A stretch of 64,000 bases of DNA from Talpa occidentalis (lineage: Eukaryota; Chordata; Mammalia; Eulipotyphla; Talpidae), in contig NW_023605083.1 in the NCBI RefSeq assembly GCF_014898055.3, positions 65,093,715 to 65,157,714 on the forward strand, in the 5' to 3' direction. Positions 1-9,536 of this stretch are shown piece after piece. Each line of letters begins with the position of its first letter. Within the stretch, counting starts at the first letter, position 1. Below the pieces are notes generated by a model. The model ran no database searches. It had not been told where the DNA came from and saw nothing but the letters and a program-made list of their open reading frames with translations. The position numbers and the translations under genes are program-made.

Positions 1-150
1 TCTCAGGCCGCTGCTCTTCCCAAGACTCCTCCTCCTTGGTTTGGGGGAAAGGAAAGGCCTGGAGGGAGGCTGGAGGGGAGATGAGACATCATCACCACTG
101 CCGCCCCCTGCTGCCAGCACCCCCTTGTCAGGCTACTTCGGGAAGAGGGC
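1..150 (+). repeat. Unclassified repeat, copy A (copy B at 23354-23500)
   Basis: These first 150 bases are about 90% identical by eye to 23354-23500. Both share a CTCAGGCCGCTGCTCTTCCC start, a purine-rich middle and the block ending CCCTTGTCAGGCTACTTC. Similarity stops abruptly after about position 146. The left end may lie outside the window. I do not recognise the family. It could be an interspersed repeat or a small dispersed duplication. Confidence 0.7.
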
Positions 151-1517
151 TGAGCCGGGAGGACAGGAGGCAGGTCTACACCACAGCCTGCATGCCAGGC
201 CCTCGGCAGCATCTGAGGGACTTTGATGGTCAGGGAGGGCATGAGGCAGTCAGGAAGAAGGGCTGGGGGTGGGGGAATGGGGAGGAGTAAAGGGCTATGT
301 TAAAGCTGTGACACTGCGATTCTCGGCTGGGTGACCTCAGTGACCTGGGGCGCCTCTGTGACCTGGTCAGTGAGGCTGGGGAAGCCGGGCCAGTTCATTT
401 CCAGCCAGGGTGGGCAGAAGGTCATGGAGACAGGGCCTGGGCTCCCCAAGCAGCAAATCCCAATGTCTTGTTGTATAACCAAGTGTCAAGGAACCACCAA
501 GGTGAACTTCGCTGGTCCCGCCAACTCCAGGGAAAAACCTAGGTCAGCCTGTTTGTTTTGTCCACAATGATTCAGACTGTGGGTAGCTCTAGCCCACAGT
601 CACCAGCAGCTTGCTGGGTTCCAGGCCCAGTTCCTGACCAGAGCATGGTCTTGGGTGGGTCCTTCTCTCTCTAGGCCTCAATTTCTCTCTCTGTAAAGTT
701 GGGGGTGTTAGGACCTTCCCTGCTTACCAACCACACACAGCGCGATTGCTCCAACATAGTAGGGTAAACCTTCTGAAATATTGTGTATATCTACTTTTTG
801 ACCAAGAAAATCCAGTTTTGTACAGTTCAACCCCCACATAGCACCACTGAAAAGACATTGGCTACAAATTCCTGTGCTCTGTCTGTGAACTGGGTGTCAC
901 GTGGAGTGTGTTGGGTTTTCATCTTGGGCACAACACAGTGAGTCATGCACGGTCACCCTGGTTGTCCCAACAAGGGCAACCCCGGTCCAAATTGGGTTTC
1001 CAAAGCAGGACTTGAACAAATATTTGGGTTTGTTTCCTCAGCTTAGCACAGTAGTTCATTAGGACCAATGTATTCTCCATGGTTGTTCATGGGTAGGTCA
1101 CCAGCTAGCCCTTAGACACAAGACTCTACCCTGGAGGTGATGAAGAGACATGTAAAAGTGACTTTTTCAGGAAATGCTTGGTTATAAATTGGTGTGGTTC
1201 CCTGATGGCCTAACCTCACCTGTGTGTGACTATTCACAAGATCACCTTACATCTTTAAACCATTGGCTTCCTCATCTGTCTACTGGACAGATTTTCTGGA
1301 TTCTTATTTTCTTATTATTCTGGATTCCTATTTTCTGGATTCTTCCATAGACATAATTTTGTATTTTGAGGTCTAGAAGCGGATCACAACCTACAATCAC
1401 TGACGAGTTTATGACTCAGGATTTTTTTTTCTCCATCCTTGCGTGTTGCTAAACTAGTGGTGACTGTTAATAGGTGGACTCTTAGAAGCAAGTCTGTTTC
1501 ATTTAATATGCATTTTA
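151..1517. other. Intergenic stretch without recognisable gene
   Basis: No long open frame, splice-consistent exon set or familiar protein motif is visible. The sequence is moderately A+T rich towards the right, with a local ATTTTCTGGATTCTT repetition near 1290-1350. It probably contains decayed repeats that I cannot name. Confidence 0.5.
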
Positions 1518-1533
1518 CTGATTGAACTGATTT
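1518..1533. repeat. Target-site duplication, left copy, of the L1 insertion
   Basis: CTGATTGAACTGATTT occurs here directly before the T run that is the L1 poly(A) tail read on the + strand. It occurs again at 8228-8243 beyond the other end of the insert. In the reconstructed empty site the + strand reads ATTT followed by AA at the nick, which resembles the known L1 endonuclease preference TTTT/AA. Confidence 0.9.
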
Positions 1534-1543
1534 TTTTTTTTTT

Positions 1544-1559
1544 GATGGGAGTAAAGGTT
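1544..1559 (-). other. Possible 3' transduction between L1 end and poly(A) tail
   Basis: In L1 sense, the A-rich end of the 3' UTR (AATAAATAAATAAATATATAT) is followed by about 16 bases of unique-looking sequence, AACCTTTACTCCCATC, and then by 13 A. This is what read-through past the element's own poly(A) signal would leave. A non-A insertion within an older tail is an alternative. Confidence 0.5.
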
Positions 1560-1760
1560 ATATATATTTATTTATTTATTTATTTTTTTATAAATTTTAT
1601 TGTTATATTCCCCATACAATTGCAGCCCCCCCATTCTGACCCCAATCCCTCCCCTCCCGCCCCCGCCCCCCTAAAAGTGTCTCTGGTTCATAGTTTTTTG
1701 TTGATTTTGATTTTCACTTTCTTATAGTTATTCATTTTCCTGGTCCCTTATTTAAGTTTT
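1560..1760 (-). other. L1 3' UTR with G-rich tract and AATAAA
   Basis: In the sense strand it follows the ORF2 stop. It contains a polypurine/G-rich tract complementary to 1626-1672, with at least four runs of three or more G separated by single bases, which fits a G-quadruplex. An AATAAA lies near 1600, followed by (AATA)n. G-rich 3' UTR tracts are a known feature of mammalian L1 families. Confidence 0.85.
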
Positions 1761-4700
1761 CTAGATTCCTGCTATGAGTGAGACCATCCGGTATTTTTCT
1801 TTTTCTTTTTGGCTTATTTCGCTGAGCATGATCCCTTCCAGCGCCATCCATGTTGCTGCAAATTGCATGTGTTTATCTTTTTTGAATGCTGAGTAATATT
1901 CCATGGTATATATGTACCACATCTTCTTGATCCAGTCATCTATTTTTGGGCATTTGGGTTGTTTCCAAAGCTTAGCTGTTGTAAACAGTGCTGCTATAAA
2001 CATAGGGGTGCAGGTGTTCTTTGGAATGGATGTTTCTGTGTCCTTTGGGTAAATACCTAGGAGTGGAATTGCTGGATCATATGGAAGCTCTATGTTTAGT
2101 AGGTCCAGAAATCTCCACACAGCTCTCCACAGTGGTTGGACCAGTTTGCACTCCCACCAACAGTGCAGAAGAGTTCCTTTTTCTCCACACCCTCGCCAGC
2201 ATTTGTTGTTGCTAGTTTTTTTAATATGTGCCATTCTCACTGGTGTAAGATGGTATCTCATGGTAGTTTTGATTTGCATTTCCCTGATGGCAAGTGATGT
2301 TGAACATTTTTTCATATGCCTGTTGGCCATTTGCATTTCCTCTTCAGAGAAGTTTCTTTTTAGCTCTTCTGCCCATCTTTTGACTGGATTATTTTCTTTG
2401 TTGTTGCTGAGTCTCATCAGCTCTTTGCAGATTTTTGTGATCAGTCCTTTATCATTAGTGTTGGGTGCAAAAATGTTCTCCCAGTTGGTGGGGTTTCTCT
2501 TTGTTTTTGTTATTGTCTCTTTTGCTGTGCAGAAGCTCTTTAATTTGATGTAGTCCCAGGTGTTTATCTTTGCCTTCACTATCACTGCTTTGGGTGATGT
2601 GTCTGTAAAGATGTCTTTGATGTGCAGATCACGTAGTGTTTCGCCTATATTTCCTTCTATATATTTTATGGTTTCAGGTCTTATGTCTAATTCTTTAATC
2701 TATTTTGAGTTGATTTTTGTGTATGGTGTGAGGTAGTGGTCAAGCTTCATTCTTTTGCATGTAGCGACCCAGTTTTCCCAGCACCATTTATTGAACAAAC
2801 TTTCTTTGCTCCAATGCATAGTCTTTGCTCCTTTGTCAAAGATTAGTTGACCATAAATCTGTGGATTTATTTCTGGATTTTCTATTCGATTCCATTGGTC
2901 TGTATGTCTGTTCTTGTTCCAATACCATGCAGTTTTGATGATTATGGCTTTGTAGTATAGTTTGAAGTCTGGGAGTGTAATGCCTCCATTCCCTTCTTTT
3001 TTTTTCAGGAGAGCTTTGGCTATTCGGGGTTTTTTGTGATTCCATATGAATTTCATCAATAATTGTTCTATTTCTTTGAAGAATGACATTGAAATTTTGA
3101 TTGGAATAGCATTGAATCTGTATATTGCTTTTGGAAGGATGGCCATTTTAATAATGTTTATTCTTCCAATCCACGAGCAGGGGATGTCTCTCCATTTCTT
3201 TGTGTCTTCTTCTATTTCTTTTAACAGTGTTTTATAGTTTTCTTTGTATAGGTCCTTTATCTCTTTTGTTAGATTTATTCCCAAATATTTGATTTTTTTT
3301 GTTTCAATAACAAAAGGGATGGTTTTTTTGATTTCTTCTTCTTCAGATTTATTGTTTGTGTATAGGAAGGCTACTGACTTTTGCATGTTGATTTTGTATC
3401 CTGCCACTTTACTGAACTGATTGATGAGTTGAATTAGCTTTTCTGTGGAGTTTTTGGGGTTCTCTATGTATAATATCATATCGTCTGCAAATAGTGATAG
3501 TTTGACTTCTTCTTTTCCTATTTGGATTCCTTGGATGTCTTTCTCTTGTCTTATTGCCCTGGCTAGGACTTCCAGTATTATATTGAAAAGCAGTGGTGAG
3601 AGTGGACATCCTTGTCTTGTTCCAGATCTTAATGGAATTGCTTTCAGCTTTTCACCATTGAGAATGATGCTGGCTGTTGGCTTGTCATAGATGGCCTTTA
3701 TGATGTTGAGGTATGTTCCTTGTATCCCAAGAATTTCAAGGGATTTTATCATGAATGGGTGTTGCACTTTGTCGAAAGCTTTCTCAGCATCTATTGATAT
3801 TATCATATGGTTTTTATATTTCTTTTTGTTGATGTGTTGGATAACGTTGATTGATTTTCGGATGTTAAACCATCCTTGTGCCCCTGGAATGAATCCTACT
3901 TGGTCGTGGTGAATTATCTTATGGATACATTGTTGGATTCTGATGGCTAAAATTTTATTGAGGATTTTTGCATCAGTGTTCATTAGGGAGATTGGCCTGT
4001 AGTTTTCCTTTTTAGTGTTGTCCTTGTTCGGTTTTGGTATCAGTGTAATGTTGGCTTCATAGAACGTGTTTGGTATTGTCCCTTCCTTCTCAATTTTTTG
4101 GAAGAGTTTGTGAAGGATAGGCACTAATTCGTCTCTGAATGTTTGGTAGAATTCATTTGTAAATCCATCAGGTCCTGGGCTTTTGTTTTTGGGGAGGTTT
4201 TTGATTACCATTTCAATTTCGCTAATTGTAATTGGTCTGTTTAGGTGTTCTATTTCTTCTTTATCTAGCTTTGGGTGATTGTAGAGTTGTAGGAATTTGT
4301 CCATCTCCTCTAGATTATTAAACTTATTTCCATATAACTGTTCATAGTAGTTACTGATTATTCTTTTGATTTCTGCTGTGTCCGTTGTGATTTCTCCTCT
4401 TTCATTGATGATCCTGTTTATTTGTGCTTTCTCCCTTTTTTCCTTTGTGAGCCTGGCTAGGGGTTTGTCTATTTTATTGATTTTTTCAAAGAACCAGCTC
4501 TTGGTTTCATTGATCTTTTGGATTGTTTTTTTAGTTTCAATTTCATTTATTTCTGCTTTGGTTTTTATTATTTCTTTTCTTCTACTGGTTTTGGGGTTTT
4601 TTTGTTGTTCTTTTTCTAGATCTTTGAGCTTCGAGATTAGGTTGTTTCTTTGAGTTCTTTCTTGTTTCTTGATGTGAGCTTCTATTGCTATATATTTTCC

Positions 4701-5588
4701 TCTTATTACTGCTTTTGCTGCATCCCATACATTTAGGATATTGGTGTCCTCCTTGTCGTTCAATTCAAAAAATTTTTTAATTTCTTCTTTGATCTCCTCA
4801 TTAGTCCAGTGGTCTTCCAGTAGTGTGGTTTTTAATCTCCATGAGGTAGGAAAGTTCCTTGCCTTCTTTTTATGGTTTAGTTCTAGTTTGATGCCTTCAT
4901 GGTCAGAAAAGATGGTTGGTATGATTTCAATCTTGTTGTATCTTTTGATGTTTGTCTTGTGCCCCAGTATGTGATCGATCCTGGAGAATGATCCGTGTGC
5001 GCTTGAGAAAAATGTGTACTCCGTTTTTTTGGGGTTTAGTGTTCTATAGATGTCTGTTAAGCCCAATTGCTCTAGGTCCTTATTTAGAGCTTTGGTTTCT
5101 TTACTTATTTTTTGTCTTGTTGATCTATCCATTGTTGATAGTGGTGTGTTGAAGTCTCCCACTACGTATGTGTTTTCTCTGATGTCTGTTTTCAGAGAAG
5201 ACAACAGTTGTCTGATATATTTTGGTGCTCCTTCGTTTGGTGAGTATATGTTAATGAGTGTTATTTCTTCTTGAAGTATTGTCCCCTTGATCATAATGTA
5301 GTGACCATTGGGGTCTCTTTTTATCTTTTTGAGTTTGAAATCTGTTTTATCTGATATAAGTATAGCTGTTCCTGCTTTCTTTTTTGGCCCATTTGCTTGT
5401 AGGATTGTTTTCCATCCTTTGACTTTGAGCCTATTTTTATCTTTTGTAGCTAAATGTGTTTCCTGGAGACAGCAAAAGGTTGGGTTTTGTTTCTTAATCC
5501 AGGCTGCAACTCTGTGTCTTTTTATTGAAGAGTTTAGTCCATTTACATTTAGAGTTAATATTGATATGTTAACATCTGTATTTGCCAT
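1761..5588 (-). pseudogene. L1 ORF2, endonuclease/reverse transcriptase, one nonsense codon
   Basis: The frame from ATG at 5588 to the stop at 1761-1763 is 1,275 codons, the same length as human ORF2p. A single in-frame TAG at 2702-2700 (codon 963) divides it into a 962-residue product and a 313-residue remainder. The apurinic-type endonuclease comes first, with N14, E43 (QETH), a GDFNTPLS motif near residue 145 and SDH near 230. The reverse transcriptase follows, with the FADD active site near residue 700. Beyond the TAG lies the C-terminal segment with a CX3CX7HX4C knuckle starting near residue 1130. The TAG lies where related L1s have Trp, so one G-to-A change explains it. The product normally nicks target DNA and primes reverse transcription in the L1 ribonucleoprotein. 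The truncated form should lack the C-terminal domain needed for efficient retrotransposition. Confidence 0.93.
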
Positions 5589-5662
5589 TGTGTTTGTCTT
5601 TCCTTTGATTTTATTTATTTATTCTTTTTAAAATTTTTTTTTTTTTTGGCCTTCTTTCATTG

Positions 5663-6733
5663 TTATTCGTCCCTCTGAGGTTCTGGCTTTAGGACTCCTT
5701 GTAGTATTTTTTGGAGTGGGGGTTTAGTTGCAATGAAATTCCGGAGTTTCTGTTTGTCTGGGAAGGTCCATATTCTTTCTTCAAAGAGGAAGGAGAGCTT
5801 TGCGGGATAGAGTATTCTTGGTTGGCATCTGTTTTCTTGGAGTCTGTTGACTATGTCCCTCCACTCTCTCCTTGCCCGTAGTGTTTCTTCGGAGAAGTCT
5901 GATGTCAGCCTGATTGGCTTTCCTTTGAATGTTATCTGTTTCTTCCCTCTTGCCAGCTTCATTATTTTTTCCTTGTCCTGGATTCTTGGGAGCTTTACTA
6001 TTATGTGTCTTGCTGTATTTTTTCTTTCGTCGTGGAAGTTTGGTGTTCTTCTTGCTTCTTGTATATCAATTTTCAGCTCCTTCTTCACATTTGGGAAGTT
6101 CTCTTCAATTATCTCTTTGAATATTTTCTCTGTTCCTACTTCTCTCTCCTCTCCTTCTGGTATTCCTATAACTCTTATATTTCCTTTCCTCATGGAGCCA
6201 GATAGTTCCCGAAGTCTTTCTTCATTCTTTTTCCTTCGTACTTCTCTTTCCTTTTCTGTTTTGGTTCTTTTTATTTCTGTGTCTTCAAGAGCACTTATTC
6301 GTTCTTCCATTTCATCAATTCTGCTTTCATTGCTTTTCCCAGAATTCTTTAGTTCTTCCACTAATTCTTTGATCTCCTGCATTTCTTTTACTTCCCTCTT
6401 TAGGGACTCAATTTCATTCTTCTGATCGTTGATTATTTTTCCCTTATCATTGTTTTCCTTTATGACTTCTGTCAGTTTTTTAATCACGGCAATTTTAAAT
6501 TCTCTTTCTGGAAGGCTCAGAAGTTCTTCCAAGTTACTGTCGTTGCCATCTGGGGGCTGGTTTTCTTTTTGTGGTGTGCTTTTTCTCTGGAGAGTTGCTA
6601 GGTTGCGTGTGGTTCTTCTCCTCCCTACTGTCTGTTTTCTAATTTGCCGTATGCGTTGGGACACTGTGTTGTTGGGACTGGCCGGCATCTTGGGTGGGCT
6701 TCTCTTCTCCCCTCTGGTTCCTCCTGGAGTCAT
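5663..6733 (-). CDS. L1 ORF1p, RNA-binding chaperone
   Basis: This is an uninterrupted 356-codon frame, slightly longer than the 338-residue human protein. The N-terminal ~80 residues are basic and low-complexity. Residues of about 80-175 form a heptad-rich coiled coil (EIESLKREVKEMQEI, ISALED). An RRM-like domain follows, with the IRVIGIPEGE strand. The C-terminal domain carries REWRDIVNRLQ and the family signature QPRILYPAKLSFLF. ORF1p trimerises, coats L1 RNA and acts as a nucleic-acid chaperone. The start at 6733 (MTPGGTRG) is the longest. An internal Met 15 residues further in (MPASPNN) is an alternative. The gap to ORF2 is about 75 bases. Confidence 0.93.
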   Translation of the reverse strand: MTPGGTRGEKRSPPKMPASPNNTVSQRIRQIRKQTVGRRRTTRNLATLQRKSTPQKENQPPDGNDSNLEELLSLPEREFKIAVIKKLTEVIKENNDKGKIINDQKNEIESLKREVKEMQEIKELVEELKNSGKSNESRIDEMEERISALEDTEIKRTKTEKEREVRRKKNEERLRELSGSMRKGNIRVIGIPEGEEREVGTEKIFKEIIEENFPNVKKELKIDIQEARRTPNFHDERKNTARHIIVKLPRIQDKEKIMKLARGKKQITFKGKPIRLTSDFSEETLRARREWRDIVNRLQENRCQPRILYPAKLSFLFEERIWTFPDKQKLRNFIATKPPLQKILQGVLKPEPQRDE

Positions 6734-7125
6734 CTGTCAGTTTCAAGCAGTCTTTATTGGAGAAAGGTCCCTGTCCTAAAATGTCGATGTGGGGACACAC
6801 TCCCCTGTGCGCCTGGTCTGCCCCGGCGGTGGGTTCCTGCTCCCCCTCTGGGCTTGGACTGCAGGCCAGAGGGGGTCTGGCGTGGGCGAACTTCCCCCGC
6901 TCACCTCTGGCTCCTGAGGAAGCCTTCTGCAGGTAGTCTTTACTGAAGAAATGTCCCTGTTCTAAAATGGTGATGTGGGACACACTCCCTGCGCGTCCGG
7001 TGTCAGGCACACTCTTCTGCGTGCCTGGTCTGCCCTGGCTGTGGGTGCTCGCTCTCCCTGTGGGCTCAGACTACTTGTTCGGAAGGGGCCGGGTGTGGGC
7101 TAACTCCCCAGCTGGCCACTAGTTC
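6720..7125 (-). repeat. Two ~187-bp tandem monomers in L1 5' UTR
   Basis: Landmarks recur in order. A CAGTCTTTATTGGAG / TAGTCTTTACTGAAG block, a TCCCTGTCCTAAAATG / TCCCTGTTCTAAAATG block, CACACTCCC, GCCTGGTCTGCCC and a GGGCTTGGACT / GGGCTCAGACT block appear twice with about 187 bp spacing. An open frame of 123 codons on the sense strand (7010-6639) spans both copies and the ORF1 start. It shows the same repetition at the protein level (HITILEQG and HIDILGQG). Confidence 0.75.
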
Positions 7126-8053
7126 CTTCAGGAGCCTCTGCTGGCTTCAAGTCGCTAGGTGGCGCCAAAGATCTCTCCTAGAGCCCTTGGGGAGCTGATT
7201 TTCCACGCCGTGGGACAGGGAGCAAAGCGGGGATGGTAGGGTACACCTCAACGGCTTTGGGGTGCTGTGTCTGCCTTGTGCCCCACCGTCGTGGGGAACC
7301 CACGCCCCTAATTTCGTGCCCCGGGTCTCAGTTCCAAAGCCCTCAGTTCCAGGACGCGGGCTGTAGCCCAGTTCAGTGGCGCGGGAAGGGCGCCTTTTGC
7401 ACCGCTCCCGTGCCTGGGCGCCTGGTTCCTGCTCACTCAGGGAGGGACCTTCACCTCAGTGAGGACCTCCGCGCATCTCCCCGCAAGCCTAGGTCGTCTC
7501 CCAAGCCTAGGTCGCAGGCGCGGGGACCTGGGCAGCCGCGATCCTGGTCTGCACTTGCTTTTCAAGCGCGCCGAGCGCGCCGCTATCCGCGCAAGCTTAC
7601 CGGCAGCCCGGGCTGTGTGCGCGTCTCCCGGGGTCTTTGTTCTTCTCCAATGGCGCCCGGAGCCGTTCGCTCACCGCCGCGGCGAATCCTGCAGGGTTCT
7701 CCACAGCTCCCGTTCACGGGGTGTGGTGGCTGAAATAGTTCCTTTCCACGCACAGTCCCGCTTGCTGCGTCCGTTTTTCTTGTTGGCCATTTTGGTTTGT
7801 TGTTTCCTCCTCTCTGCCGGTCGGAGAGTGCTGCCTCTGTGGGCGGGGGAGGGGAGCAGGGTTCTGCGCTTCCCTCCCTTCTGGTCCTCTTTTATGGCCA
7901 CTTTCTTCTTCGGGCAGTTTGCTGGCGTCACCCGTTTATCTTCCGTGTCCCGGTTCTCACTGGGACCTGCCGCTTTTCCTCCCTATTCACTTTTTTTAAT
8001 GGGAGATCTTACTCGCAGCGTCTCCTCGCCGCCATGTTGCTCCGCCCCCCCCC
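6734..8053 (-). promoter_or_regulatory. L1 5' UTR and internal promoter
   Basis: About 1.3 kb lies upstream of ORF1 in L1 sense. The first bases are a G run followed by CAACATGGCGGC, complementary to 8028-8039. That is a YY1-type site like the one at the start of human L1, and it fixes the transcription start near 8053. Positions 7150-7720 are rich in CpG. Next to ORF1 are two imperfect tandem monomers of about 187 bp, with matching landmarks near 6775 and 6962. Tandem monomers are best known from rodent L1 promoters. Confidence 0.85.
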
Positions 8054-8227
8054 GTTATATATATTTAAAATACTATGAGAAAATAAGAAATCCAATCCAT
8101 AATAAATAAAACTAAAGGAACAATAAGGAGTTTTTCCCTTAAGCTTTTGTTCAAAAGTTGAAGCCTTGGGCCTCTCCGGTGGCGCAGTGGTTGAGCGCTG
8201 GGTTGCGAAGCTGCCCGCAGCCTCTGC
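8054..8227 (-). other. 5' transduction upstream of the L1 start
   Basis: These 174 bases lie between the L1 5' end (G run at 8053) and the right target-site duplication (8228), so they belong to the inserted unit. Positions 8054-8167 are A+T-rich sequence unlike the L1 5' UTR. Positions 8168-8227 are the first 60 bases of the tRNA-derived SINE, antisense to the L1. Transcription starting upstream of the source L1 would explain this. Confidence 0.75.
8168..8227 (+). mobile_element. Head fragment of tRNA-derived SINE
   Basis: It begins GGGCCTCTCCGGTGGCGCAG, including the Pol III A box. It matches the 5' part of the copies at 31211 and 49953, then stops exactly at the L1 target-site duplication. 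It has no A tail or duplication of its own, so it was carried in by the L1 rather than inserted here itself. Confidence 0.85.
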
Positions 8228-8243
8228 CTGATTGAACTGATTT
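8228..8243. repeat. Target-site duplication, right copy, of the L1 insertion
   Basis: CTGATTGAACTGATTT is identical to 1518-1533. The following AATCC is the pre-insertion flank. Confidence 0.9.
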
Positions 8244-8261
8244 AATCCTCTGAACAACCCA

Positions 8262-8400
8262 GTGAACTAGAAGCTATTATTCTCTCCATTTTGCAGGTAG
8301 GGAAATTGAGGGGCAGAGTTGCTAAACAACTTGCCCAAAGTCACACAGTCAGTAAGTGGTAGAGCCAGGACAATGTTCGAACCAATCTGACAACCTTCTG
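8262..8400 (-). repeat. MIR-like SINE relic
   Basis: It contains the MIR core on the opposite strand: GGGAAATTGAGGGGCAGAG, then TTGCCCAAAGTCACACAGTCAGTAAGTGG and a closing AGCCAGGA. The identification is from recall of the consensus. Confidence 0.7.
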
Positions 8401-8957
8401 GTCAATTTTCTGTCTCTTTCCTGCCAAACTTCTCTTGATATTGTCAGGGTTAGTGGAGATTTGGGCTGGGGGTGAGTGGCTACCCAGAATCTCAATCCAC
8501 AGAATTAGGAAAACATCCCTGAAATGTAAGAAAATAGAAGATAATTGTCAGGGTAGTGCTGAACACGCTTGGAGGCACAACTTGTATTACCTCTTTGCAG
8601 GGAGAGTAAGACCCCAGAGGCAGCCAGAAGGACAGTGAGAATGAGGACTTTGGAGGAACAGTGAGGACAACCTCAGCCAGTGGATGGCGCTCATAGCCAC
8701 TTTGTTGATACAAAGGGTGGCTTTCTAGACTCCACACCCCTCAAGTCAACTCTAGAGTAGAAGGTGGAGATTTTAAAACTCCACCCGCAAGGGCAGGCTG
8801 ATGGGGAAAAGGGCAGACCTAAGGCTTTTGACTGTTAAACTGCTGGGGCTTGGGCAGTTGAACCACCGGGGAAGAGGGGTGTCTGAGAGAAGCTGCCAGC
8901 TTGCCACTGATGGCTTGGACCTTGGTCTCTGCTCAGCAGAGAGCAGAGAGCATTATG
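8401..8957. other. Intergenic, nothing recognised
   Basis: There is no conserved exon, RNA gene or named repeat that I can support here. Confidence 0.5.
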
Positions 8958-9140
8958 TCCATTTGTGAAGATTCAACGAACTGTAAAGTTCAAATGTGTA
9001 CATTTTATTTTAACGTCAATGAAGTTGATTTAAAAAAAAAACTCCAAATCAGAAAAAAAAAAAAACCTTGACAAAAAAATCAATAAATAATGATTACGAT
9101 GTTGCACAAATTTGCAGGTGTTCAAATAAGTCTTTCTTAT
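8958..9140 (+). repeat. Old L1 3'-end relic, arm 1 of an inverted pair
   Basis: This segment (TTGTGAAGATTCAACGAACT to AATAAGTCTTTCTT) is the reverse complement of about 11762-11945 with small gaps. The first part resembles the 3' end of ancient L1M elements. The inner block around 9100-9137 is nearly identical to its partner. Confidence 0.75.
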
Positions 9141-9386
9141 TGGGGTCTGACACTCAGCATCTGGCCACATGCCAGCCTGTGAATTCTCTCCCTCTCTCCC
9201 TCCCTTTTTCTCACTGTGTAAATAAATCCTGTTGTTGTTTCACACTGTGTCTACTTTGGGCTTGTATCTGCAGTTATACACTGGCATTCAGCTGTGGGGT
9301 GAGGAAGCACCAACCAGGTCACGCCCCTGCCCCGTTGTGGTCAGTGTCAGGAGGACTGCCTCTGCGAAGAGGCTCTGCGCTTATCA
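9141..9386. other. Spacer with possible LTR tail
   Basis: A pyrimidine-rich run followed by TGTGTAAATAAATCC near 9220 resembles the R/U5 end of an LTR. No boundaries or duplication are visible, so no element is called. Confidence 0.3.
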
Positions 9387-9399
9387 CTGCAAGTGCAGC

Positions 9400-9536
9400 T
9401 GCCTTTTTTTTTTTTTTTTTTTTTTTGGTGGGACCCTCGCCAGTGGCCAGGGATTCAGGGATTGAACTGGCTCTGTAGAGGCTGCGGGCAGCCTCGCAGC
9501 CCAGCGCACTCAACCGCTGCGCCACCAGGGGAGGCC
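9400..9536 (-). mobile_element. Short tRNA-derived SINE copy with 13-bp TSD
   Basis: On the - strand it starts GGCCTCCCCTGGTGGCGCAG. The B box region reads AGTTCAATCCC. It runs to GGGTCCCACC and then straight into an A tail. The usual 3' half (CAGACCTCTCCTGC to TTGTATAAATAAAT) is absent. CTGCAAGTGCAGC flanks it at 9387-9399 and 9537-9549, so it is one insertion. It is either a short subfamily or a copy of a prematurely polyadenylated RNA. Confidence 0.88.

Larger units (their letters stand above)
1531..8227 (-). mobile_element. L1: Full-length LINE-1 with flanking transduced DNA
   Basis: This is one L1 insertion read right to left. In sense order it has a 5' transduced segment (8227-8054), a G+C-rich 5' UTR with internal promoter (8053-6734), ORF1 (6733-5663), a short inter-ORF gap, ORF2 (5588-1761), a 3' UTR with a G-rich tract (1760-1560), 16 extra bases and a 13-A tail. 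The full insert is flanked by a perfect 16-bp target-site duplication, so all of it arrived in a single retrotransposition event. Both reading frames lack frameshifts. Only one nonsense codon is seen, in ORF2, so the copy is young. An active L1 lineage argues against species groups in which L1 has gone extinct. As it stands it should not retrotranspose autonomously, because ORF2p is truncated. Confidence 0.95.

Noticed and set aside
2092..2553. 153-codon + strand frame and other + strand frames across 1500-6800
   Set aside because: They are antisense to the L1 ORFs and have hydrophobic, low-information translations. They are shadows of ORF1 and ORF2.
7459..8109. 216-codon + strand frame in the L1 5' UTR
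   Set aside because: It arises from CpG-rich non-coding L1 sequence in antisense. There is no domain, and the first codons are not conserved wording.
9180..9300. Possible LTR end (pyrimidine run plus GTAAATAAATCC)
   Set aside because: There is no terminal TG/CA pair, duplication or similarity to the 58024-58493 LTR beyond the generic poly(A) region.
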